The notes under the pieces: model-generated
What the model was told of the DNA's origin: nothing
Databases searched by the model: none
The model's input: only the letters and a program-made list of their open reading frames with translations
In this document: in pieces, positions 1 through 5,148 of the stretch
Layout of the letters: each line of letters starts with the position of its first letter
Position numbering within the stretch: the stretch's first letter is position 1
Origin: CAZZIZ01 sp964654535
GTDB lineage: Bacteria > Bacteroidota > Bacteroidia > Chitinophagales > UBA2359
Reading direction: 5' to 3'
Assembly (NCBI GenBank): GCA_964654535.1
Contig: CAZZIZ010000156.1
Location: 1-7,847 of the forward strand
Length of the DNA stretch: 7,847 nt
Made by a program: the position numbers and the translations under genes

Positions 1-59
1 CCTTTGCCTTTTCCATTGGTCCATTTTCCGAGGACGTAGTTGCCTAATTTTTTTGCCAT
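1..59 (-). CDS. paaZ: Probable PaaZ, oxepin-CoA hydrolase / 3-oxo-5,6-dehydrosuberyl-CoA semialdehyde dehydrogenase (N-terminal fragment)
   Basis: Only 19 complete codons are visible, from ATG at 59 to the left edge. The fragment begins MAKKLGNYVLGKW and continues with a TNGKGK stretch. This Leu-x-x-Tyr/Phe-x-x-Gly-x-Trp-x-x-Gly-x-Gly pattern is how PaaZ proteins begin, just ahead of their aldehyde dehydrogenase domain (E. coli PaaZ has a comparable LxxFLxGxW opening). PaaZ is a bifunctional enzyme: its C-terminal MaoC-like hydratase domain opens the oxepin-CoA ring and its N-terminal dehydrogenase oxidises the resulting aldehyde. The start lies 9 bp after the preceding paaH stop, so it belongs to the same operon. 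Position and opening residues both support the call, but the catalytic regions lie outside the window, so another aldehyde dehydrogenase is possible. Confidence 0.68.
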   Translation of the reverse strand, partial: MAKKLGNYVLGKWTNGKGK

Positions 60-68
60 TGTTATTGT

Positions 69-1244
69 TTAGCTAAAACGTGATTGATCGCGAACTTTTT
101 GTCTTAATAAAGGACAAACCGCATAGCGCTCGTCGTGGTATTCATTGTATAATCCGTCGAGAAGCGTTACCACTTTCTCGATACCAATTTCGTCTGCCCA
201 AGCGAAAGGACCTTTGGGGTAGTTAACGCCCTTAGTCATTGCGGTGTCTATGTCTTCTTGCGTTGCAATGCCCATGTACAAAGTGTCCGCGGCTTCGTTG
301 ATGATCATTGCGACAATGCGGTCACATATCATTTTGCCTTTTGCTTGGTGCGTATCTGGCTTCATTCTGGAAGGATCCGTAATTGGTTTTACCTCTCCGT
401 TTTCGTACTTGTAATATCCTCTTCCACTTTTACGTCCGTGGTAACCTGCTTCTGACAATCTTTTTTGTGTGAGCGATGGGCGATAACGCGGATGCATATA
501 AAATGCTTTCCAAACCGTTTCGGTTACAGTATAATTAACGTCATTTCCGATAAAGTCCATTAGTTCAAAGGGTCCCATTCTGAATCCGCCTATTTCTTTC
601 ATTGCCTGATCGATAGTAGTTACATCGGCAATGCCTTCGTCGTATATGCGCAAGGCCTCGCTGTAAAAAGGACGAGCTACTTTATTGACGATGAAGCCGG
701 GACTGTCTTTTACTTGTACGACGAGCTTTCCCCAACGTTCAATTTCAACTTTCGCCTTTTCTAATACGCTTGGGCTGGTTTGAATCGCGGGAATAACTTC
801 CACCAATTTCATCAAAGGTGCAGGATTAAAAAAGTGTATGCCAATGAAACGTGCTGGCTTGTCTATTGCGGCAGCTAGGGAAGTAATACTCAAGGAGGAA
901 GTATTACTCGCCAAAATACATTCTGGCGAAACGATAATAGAGAGTTCTTTAAAAACTTGATGTTTGATTTCTGCGTTTTCGATAATCGCTTCGATAACTA
1001 AATCGGCATCTTTTAAATCGACCAAGGCGTTGATGTATTTTATGTTGCCTTGAATCTCATTTTTCTTCGCTTCGTCTATGCGTTCTTTTTCAATTAGGCG
1101 ATTTAGGATTTTCTCCAATTTATCGGCGCTGCGTTTTAGTGCTTCAGGGTTGTTGTCGAAGACACTTACTTTACAACCAGCGGTGGCGGCCACTTGCGCA
1201 ATGCCACTTCCCATAGTTCCCGATCCTATTATTCCTACGTTCAT
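69..1244 (-). CDS. paaH: 3-hydroxyacyl-CoA dehydrogenase (PaaH type)
   Basis: NAD-dependent 3-hydroxyacyl-CoA dehydrogenase of 391 residues, expected to oxidise (3S)-hydroxyadipyl-CoA to 3-oxoadipyl-CoA in the lower phenylacetate pathway. The N terminus is a Rossmann fold with GxGxMGxGIA at residues 7-16 and an acidic Asp30 ending strand two, which favours NAD over NADP. The catalytic residues of the family can be placed: Ser116, His137 (in GIHFFNP), Glu149 and Asn187. Their spacings (21, 12 and 38) equal those of the human short-chain enzyme (Ser137, His158, Glu170, Asn208). Two C-terminal 3HCDH helical modules follow, at about 183-280 and 305-385. There is no fused enoyl-CoA hydratase domain, so it is not a FadB/FadJ-type protein. 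The ATG start directly precedes the nucleotide-binding strand. It sits 25 bp downstream of paaD. The general family assignment is certain; the specific role rests on the operon. Confidence 0.92.
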   Translation of the reverse strand: MNVGIIGSGTMGSGIAQVAATAGCKVSVFDNNPEALKRSADKLEKILNRLIEKERIDEAKKNEIQGNIKYINALVDLKDADLVIEAIIENAEIKHQVFKELSIIVSPECILASNTSSLSITSLAAAIDKPARFIGIHFFNPAPLMKLVEVIPAIQTSPSVLEKAKVEIERWGKLVVQVKDSPGFIVNKVARPFYSEALRIYDEGIADVTTIDQAMKEIGGFRMGPFELMDFIGNDVNYTVTETVWKAFYMHPRYRPSLTQKRLSEAGYHGRKSGRGYYKYENGEVKPITDPSRMKPDTHQAKGKMICDRIVAMIINEAADTLYMGIATQEDIDTAMTKGVNYPKGPFAWADEIGIEKVVTLLDGLYNEYHDERYAVCPLLRQKVRDQSRFS

Positions 1245-1269
1245 TCTGTTCTCGATGTTTCTTCTGAGC

Positions 1270-1764
1270 CTAAGTCAGGCATTTAAAGTAATCAAAGGGT
1301 TCTAGGCATTCGTTGCATTGAAACAAAGATTTACAGGCCGTCGAACCGAATTGGCTAATCATTTTAGTGTTGGTGGTTTTGCAGCGCGGACACTCAACCA
1401 ACTTTTCTCCATCGAGCAGGGCCCTCTTGTCTGCTTCCGCGGACAAAGGCGCTGCGATACCATATGCTTTTAATTTTTCTCTTCCGGCCTCACTTATATC
1501 GTCGGTGCTCCAGGCTGGTGAGAGAATTAACTCGACCATTGCTTGGTAACCTGCTTTTTCCAAGGCAAGTTTAATGTCTGCAGCAATCGTATCCATTGCT
1601 GGGCAGCCAGTATAAGTTGGGGTTATATCTATTGCAACTTGCTTTTCAGTTTGCGCGATGCGCTTTACTATTCCGATATCAAAAATACTTAGTACGGGAA
1701 TTTCCGGATCGGTAATTCCTTTAAGAATATCCATGACTTCGGTATTGACACTGGCGACCTCCAT
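1270..1764 (-). CDS. paaD: Phenylacetyl-CoA epoxidase assembly protein PaaD
   Basis: PaaD, 164 residues from the ATG at 1764, is a MIP18/DUF59-family protein required for an active PaaABCE epoxidase; in the family it is thought to serve iron or iron-sulfur maturation rather than catalysis. The DUF59 part covers about residues 5-90 and shows DPEIPVLSIFDIG (19-31) and TPTYTGCPAM (48-57), with the conserved Cys54. The C-terminal zinc-ribbon-like tail is typical of PaaD and absent from short SufT/MIP18 proteins: C125-P-R-C128, then C144, C150, C153 and C162 in the EPFDYFKC ending. The ATG at 1764 is preferred to a GTG six bases upstream. It forms a TAATG overlap with the paaC stop and has GGAG five bases before it, whereas that GGA abuts the GTG directly. 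Confidence 0.93.
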   Translation of the reverse strand: MEVASVNTEVMDILKGITDPEIPVLSIFDIGIVKRIAQTEKQVAIDITPTYTGCPAMDTIAADIKLALEKAGYQAMVELILSPAWSTDDISEAGREKLKAYGIAAPLSAEADKRALLDGEKLVECPRCKTTNTKMISQFGSTACKSLFQCNECLEPFDYFKCLT

Positions 1765-2522
1765 TACCACTCCATATTTGGATAAGCGCGTTGCATGTAT
1801 TGAAACTCAGCTAAGATGTAGCCCAAGTTTTCTGAGTGTATTCCATCCTTGCCTTTTACAACTCTTGGTTTCGTTTCGGGTACTGCAAGGTCAGCTTCAG
1901 AAATAATGCTTTCGTAGTACTTTGTACAGCTCGATTCAATGGCCTCCAAGTCGGCGCCAATGCCTGCTTCTTTCATCTCGCGTTCAGTTTCGGTTTCCAC
2001 GAATAGTTCGTGAACAAATGGATACAAATGGTTCAGCGCATCAGTCATTCTTTTGTTGCCTTCTTCCGAGCCAGCACCCAATCTTTTTACCCACTCAGAA
2101 GAAAATCGTAAGTGGTAAGCCGATTCTTTAACTGACTTGTTTGCAATCGCGGCAAGAGTTTCGTCCGAGCTATTTTGTAAAGCCTGGAGCAAATGATGGT
2201 GATAAGTATCATAAAAGAACTGACGAAGAATTACATGAGCAAAATCTGTGTTTGCTTGTTCGACCAAAACTGTGTTGAGATAGGCTCTTTCTAATCTTAA
2301 AAAGGCAATCGTGTCTTCGGTTTCGCTGCCACTTACTTTAGCGGCATATTGAAAAAGATTTCGCACCTCACCAAACAGATCAAGCGAAATATTGGTTAAT
2401 GCAATATCGGTTTCCAGAGAAGGACCGTGCCCGCACAATTCTGAAAGTCTATGACCTAGGATCATAGAATTATCACCGAGCATTAGTAGATACTTATACA
2501 AATTGTCTTTTGAAGCGCTCAT
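1764..2522 (-). CDS. paaC: 1,2-phenylacetyl-CoA epoxidase, structural subunit PaaC
   Basis: PaaC, 252 residues, is the ferritin-like partner of PaaA in the epoxidase core. In characterised enzymes it is structural and lacks a working di-iron centre. Hallmarks visible here are LGDNSMILGHRLSELCGHGP (15-34) followed by an ALTNISLDLFGEVR-type helix (41-54), VEQANTDFAHVI (88-98), a KEXAYH helix (132-137), and the nearly invariant C terminus GIHSENLGYILAEFQYMQRAYP (227-248). Length matches the family (about 250). The ATG directly abuts the paaB stop (TAAATG) and the stop overlaps the paaD start by one base, indicating coupled translation of the complex subunits. Confidence 0.95.
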   Translation of the reverse strand: MSASKDNLYKYLLMLGDNSMILGHRLSELCGHGPSLETDIALTNISLDLFGEVRNLFQYAAKVSGSETEDTIAFLRLERAYLNTVLVEQANTDFAHVILRQFFYDTYHHHLLQALQNSSDETLAAIANKSVKESAYHLRFSSEWVKRLGAGSEEGNKRMTDALNHLYPFVHELFVETETEREMKEAGIGADLEAIESSCTKYYESIISEADLAVPETKPRVVKGKDGIHSENLGYILAEFQYMQRAYPNMEW

Positions 2523-2825
2523 TTAGATATGCTTCAGTTCAATGGGCAATTCATAAAAAGTTGGATGGCGATAGACCTTGTCTTTTGCAGGTTCGTACAA
2601 CTCGCCATGGTTTTCCGGATTGGAAGCGGTAATGTGTTTTGATTCTACAACCCAAATAGAAACCCCTTCTTGTCGACGCGTATACACGTCGCGGGCGTTT
2701 TCGATGGCCATCGTTTCATCTGTGGCGTGGAGGCTACCGACATGTCGGTGATCGAGTCCATTTTTACTGCGAATAAAGACTTCCCAAATTGGCCATTCGT
2801 TTTTGTTTATGTTTTTATCGCTCAT
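2523..2825 (-). CDS. paaB: 1,2-phenylacetyl-CoA epoxidase subunit PaaB
   Basis: PaaB, 100 residues, is the small non-catalytic subunit that bridges PaaAC heterodimers in the epoxidase complex. It is recognised by the opening WPIWEVFIRSKNGLDHRHVGSLHA pattern (residues 11-34; Trp11, Trp14, the KNGLDHRHVGS core), then DETMAIENARDVYTRR (36-51) and the SIWVVESKHITAS strand (56-68). The protein contains no cofactor motif, as expected. Size fits the family (about 95 residues). Its ATG shares one base with the paaA stop (TAATG) and its stop abuts the paaC ATG, so it is translationally coupled on both sides. Confidence 0.95.
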   Translation of the reverse strand: MSDKNINKNEWPIWEVFIRSKNGLDHRHVGSLHATDETMAIENARDVYTRRQEGVSIWVVESKHITASNPENHGELYEPAKDKVYRHPTFYELPIELKHI

Positions 2826-3769
2826 TAGACTGCTTTTTTAGTGGAGGCTTTTTTGTTGGCGTAGCCCATTGCTGCTTCGCGTACCCAAGCTCCTTCGTCC
2901 CAGGCTTTGTTGCGCGCGGCGAGCCGTTCCTTGTTGCAAGGACCGTTGCCTTTTACTACTTGCCAGAATTCATCCCAGTTTATTTCTCCAAAGTCGTAGT
3001 GTCCGCGCTCTTCGTTCCATTTCAGATCGGGATCTGGAATGGTTATACCTAGAACCTCTGCCTGAGGCACGGTGATATCGACGAAGCGTTGTCGCAACTC
3101 ATCGTTGGTTTTGCGCTTGATTTTCCATTTAACAGATTGCGCGGTATTGGATGACTCTGCGTCTGGTGGTCCGAACATCATTAAGCTTGGCCACCAAAAT
3201 CGATTCAGAGCATCTTGAGCCATTTCTTTTTGTACTTCCGTTCCTCGACAAAGTCCCAATAAGATTTCATAGCCTTGGCGTTGGTGGAAGCTTTCTTCCT
3301 TACATATACGTACCATTGCGCGGGCATAAGGTCCAAAAGAAGTGCGAGTGAGCATTACTTGGTTAATAATGGCGGCACCATCGACCAACCAACCAATCGC
3401 TCCCATATCTGCCCAAGACAAAGTAGGGTAGTTAAAGATGCTTGAGTATTTCGCTTTACCAGAATGTAATTGCTCAAACATTTCGTCGCGACTGATGCCC
3501 AATGTTTCCGCGGCGGAGTAGAGATACAAACCGTGACCCGCTTCGTCTTGCACTTTTGCAAGCAAAGTGCATTTTCTTTTTAGCGTTGGAGCGCGACCTA
3601 TCCAGTTACCTTCGGGTAACATTCCAACAATCTCGCTGTGCGCGTGTTGCGATATCTGACGGATGTGCGTCTTGCGATATTTTTCGGGCATCCAATCTTT
3701 GGGTTCGATTTTTTCGCCGCGATCAATGCGCGCTTGAAATTGTTCTTCGAGAGATTTGATATCGTCCAT
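2825..3769 (-). CDS. paaA: 1,2-phenylacetyl-CoA epoxidase, catalytic di-iron subunit PaaA
   Basis: PaaA, 314 residues from the ATG at 3769, is the catalytic subunit that epoxidises the aromatic ring of phenylacetyl-CoA using O2 and electrons from PaaE. It has the ferritin-like di-iron architecture: Glu46 in AHSEIVGM, the first ExxH in DEAGHGLYLYSAAE (Glu76, His79) and the second in KEESFHQRQGYEILL (Glu159, His162). The RxRxTLKRKCTLLAKVQ-like stretch before the first motif and FWWPSLMMFGPPDAESSNT (191-209) are family signatures. Length is close to E. coli PaaA (about 309). A longer reading from a TTG at 3790 would add seven residues (starting MINKLNS) and overlap paaE by 11 bp. The ATG, 10 bp after the paaE stop, is the more usual choice, although no strong ribosome binding site decides it. 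Confidence 0.95.
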   Translation of the reverse strand: MDDIKSLEEQFQARIDRGEKIEPKDWMPEKYRKTHIRQISQHAHSEIVGMLPEGNWIGRAPTLKRKCTLLAKVQDEAGHGLYLYSAAETLGISRDEMFEQLHSGKAKYSSIFNYPTLSWADMGAIGWLVDGAAIINQVMLTRTSFGPYARAMVRICKEESFHQRQGYEILLGLCRGTEVQKEMAQDALNRFWWPSLMMFGPPDAESSNTAQSVKWKIKRKTNDELRQRFVDITVPQAEVLGITIPDPDLKWNEERGHYDFGEINWDEFWQVVKGNGPCNKERLAARNKAWDEGAWVREAAMGYANKKASTKKAV

Positions 3770-3779
3770 TGAATTCAAT

Positions 3780-4859
3780 TTATTGATCAAAATCTACCAC
3801 CACCTTTTTACTGGTGGGTATTGCTTGACAAGTTAATATATAGCCTGCGTCTATTTCGTCGGGTTCTAGTCCGTAGTGTACCAACATGTTCACATCGCCT
3901 TCTACTAACATTGCTTTGCAGGTGCAGCAAACTCCACCTTTGCAGGCGTAGGGTAAGTCGGCACCATTGTTAAGCGCGCCATCGAGTATATTGTTGGAGC
4001 CAGTTTCAAGGCTATAGTTGAAACTTTTGCCTCCTTCAATTATGCTGATTTCTGATTGTTCGCCCTTTAGTTCATCAGCTATCTTTGCTTTAGCAGCTTC
4101 AGCGGCTTTGTTGTCGCCTGTTCCGAAGAGCTCGAAGTGAATGTTCTTTTCGTCCACGCCTTTGGCGGTTAGAAAATCGCGTACCATAAATATCATTGCT
4201 TCCGGACCGCAACTGAAGTAATGATCTATGTCATCTACTTCGCAAATAGTTTTGAAAATGGTTTCGAGCTTTTCTTCATTTAGTCGACCATTTAAAAAAG
4301 GAACACTGCGATGCTCGCGCGTTAGGAAATAGAAAATTTCAAAGCGTCCTATAAATTGATTTCTCAATGCTTCTAGTTCCTCTTTACCAATAACCGAAGC
4401 GGCAGTTTGGTTAATGTAGAATAGTTTGAAAGTGCTTTCTGGTTCGACACGCAAATGTGTTTCTATTATCGACAGCATAGGGGTGATGCCGCTACCAGCC
4501 GCGAAGGCGGCGTAATGTCTGCTTTGCTTGGAGTCCGTTTCAACGAAGAACTTTCCGTCGGGGGGCATTGACTCGATAATGTCCCCAACTTTTAAAACCT
4601 CGTTGGCGTAAGTTGAAAATTTTCCTTGCGGTACTTTTTTGATTCCGACTTTCCATTCGCCATCCAAAGGACAAGAGGCGAGGGAGTAGGAGCGCTGAAC
4701 AGACTCTCCCTTTATCTCTGTTTTTAATGTGAGGTACTGACCGTGCGTGAAAGCGAATTGCTCACGCGTTGACTTTTCGAAATTGAGACTTACGAAGACG
4801 CAGTCTTCAGTCGTCTTTTCAATCTTAGAAACAGTAGCAGGAAAGAAACGATTGCTCAA
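3780..4859 (-). CDS. paaE: 1,2-phenylacetyl-CoA epoxidase reductase subunit PaaE
   Basis: PaaE, 359 residues, passes electrons from NAD(P)H through FAD and a plant-type [2Fe-2S] cluster to PaaA. Domain order is FAD-binding (about 1-110, with RSYSLAS at 56-62 contacting flavin), NAD(P)-binding (about 113-245, with AAGSGITPMLSII at 120-132 and SCGPEAM at 216-222), and C-terminal ferredoxin (about 268-359). The cluster ligands are Cys306, Cys311, Cys314 and Cys344 in the Cx4Cx2C...C arrangement; Cys312 is an extra, non-ligand cysteine. It is the first gene of the operon. The start is unusual: TTG at 4859 is preceded immediately by an in-frame TAG (4860-4862), and no ATG occurs before residue 98. 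Alignment with PaaE N termini suggests little or nothing is missing, so a TTG start is accepted. Confidence 0.94.
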   Translation of the reverse strand: MSNRFFPATVSKIEKTTEDCVFVSLNFEKSTREQFAFTHGQYLTLKTEIKGESVQRSYSLASCPLDGEWKVGIKKVPQGKFSTYANEVLKVGDIIESMPPDGKFFVETDSKQSRHYAAFAAGSGITPMLSIIETHLRVEPESTFKLFYINQTAASVIGKEELEALRNQFIGRFEIFYFLTREHRSVPFLNGRLNEEKLETIFKTICEVDDIDHYFSCGPEAMIFMVRDFLTAKGVDEKNIHFELFGTGDNKAAEAAKAKIADELKGEQSEISIIEGGKSFNYSLETGSNNILDGALNNGADLPYACKGGVCCTCKAMLVEGDVNMLVHYGLEPDEIDAGYILTCQAIPTSKKVVVDFDQ

Positions 4860-4875
4860 CTATCAATTGTTTGTT

Positions 4876-4906
4876 TAAAGCTAACACTTGTTAGTTAAAT
4901 TTGCAA
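4876..4906 (-). promoter_or_regulatory. Candidate paa operon promoter
   Basis: On the minus strand, TTG (4906-4904) is followed after 20 bp by TAGCTTTA (4883-4876). This matches the Bacteroidota pattern TTG-N17-23-TAnnTTTG except for the last base. A start site about 7 bases further on would give a leader of roughly 10 bases before the paaE TTG. The assignment is by pattern and position only. Confidence 0.45.
4881..4894. promoter_or_regulatory. Palindromic operator candidate overlapping the paa promoter
   Basis: CTAACA-CT-TGTTAG is a perfect inverted repeat with 6-bp arms and a 2-bp centre. It overlaps the inner edge of the candidate -7 box and the promoter spacer, a typical place for a repressor to block polymerase. 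Size and symmetry fit TetR-family operators, and TetR-type PaaR repressors control phenylacetate genes in some other bacteria. No regulator gene is in the window, so the binding protein is unknown. Confidence 0.45.
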
Positions 4907-4931
4907 GAATGTGCTGTAAAAGCTGGGTTTG

Positions 4932-4941
4932 CTGTATACAG
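4932..4941. repeat. 10-bp perfect palindrome CTGTATACAG
   Basis: A self-complementary decamer lies 6 bp before the first copy of the 41-bp array and between the two divergent promoters. Its half-sites CTGTA/TACAG resemble those bound by several dimeric regulators. A palindrome this short can occur by chance, so function is not claimed. Confidence 0.3.
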
Positions 4942-4947
4942 ATGGGC

Positions 4948-5143
4948 TTATTCTATAAAATGCTGGAAAACTAGAATAGTCTTGAGTCTTATTATAGAAA
5001 ATTGTAAAAAACTATAATAAAGATTATCTTTGTTATAGAAAATTGGATAAAACTATAATAAGGTGAACTATTATTATAGAAAAGTGGTTAAAACTAGAAT
5101 AATAAGAGCGCTTATTCGCAAAAACGAGCAAAACCTAGAATAA
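4948..5143. repeat. Five-copy palindromic repeat array, 41-bp period, upstream of fic
   Basis: Five 32-bp units lie at 4948-4979, 4989-5020, 5030-5061, 5071-5102 and 5112-5143, each start exactly 41 bp after the last. A unit is arm TTATTATAG, a 14-bp middle, arm CTATAATAA (or CTAGAATAA). In the second unit the 9-bp arms are perfectly complementary. All units keep AAAA at unit positions 10-13, AAA at 20-22, CTA at 24-26 and AATA at 28-31. The six central bases (such as TGCTGG, TTGTAA, TTGGAT, GTGGTT) and the 9-bp spacers (tcttgagtc, agattatct, ggtgaacta, taagagcgc) vary. The end units are the least regular: the left arm of unit 5 is TTATTCGCA and unit 1 ends in G. Constant arms and phase with drifting cores suggest repeated protein-binding sites. 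The array stops 5 bp before the fic ATG. Confidence 0.9.
5002..5032 (+). promoter_or_regulatory. Candidate fic promoter inside the repeat array
   Basis: TTG (5002-5004), 20 bp, then TATCTTTG (5025-5032) is a full match to the Bacteroidota TTG-N17-23-TAnnTTTG consensus. The -33 box falls in the core of repeat unit 2 and the -7 box spans the spacer and first bases of unit 3. Transcription would start near 5039, leaving a leader of about 110 bases that carries units 3-5. A protein bound to the array would therefore cover the promoter. Confidence 0.55.
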
Positions 5144-5148
5144 AGAAA

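Larger units (their letters stand above)
4860..5148. other. Divergent intergenic region between paaE and fic
   Basis: This 289-bp AT-rich stretch separates two divergently read genes and contains no credible coding region. From left to right it holds a candidate paa promoter with an overlapping 14-bp palindrome (4876-4906), a 10-bp perfect palindrome (4932-4941), and a five-copy array of 32-bp palindromes with exact 41-bp period (4948-5143) that overlaps the candidate fic promoter. The array occupies about two thirds of the region. Confidence 0.85.

Noticed and set aside
258..455. Plus-strand reading frame of 65 codons
   Set aside because: It is antisense to conserved paaH sequence, with no support of its own.
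1765..1770. PaaD start at GTG 1770
   Set aside because: The ATG at 1764 has better GGAG spacing and forms the TAATG coupling seen at other junctions.
2789..3052. Plus-strand reading frame of 87 codons
   Set aside because: It is antisense to paaA and paaB, cysteine- and phenylalanine-rich in a way typical of shadow frames, and matches no family I know.
3770..3790. Extended PaaA start at TTG 3790
   Set aside because: It would overlap paaE by 11 bp and add seven residues; the ATG at 3769 gives the family's usual length.
4948..5143. CRISPR array
   Set aside because: Spacers would be only 9 bp, repeats are palindromic and divergent, and no cas gene is present.
4860..5148. Toxin-antitoxin partner (small antitoxin gene) before fic
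   Set aside because: No credible frame is present, and class II Fic proteins carry their inhibitory motif internally.
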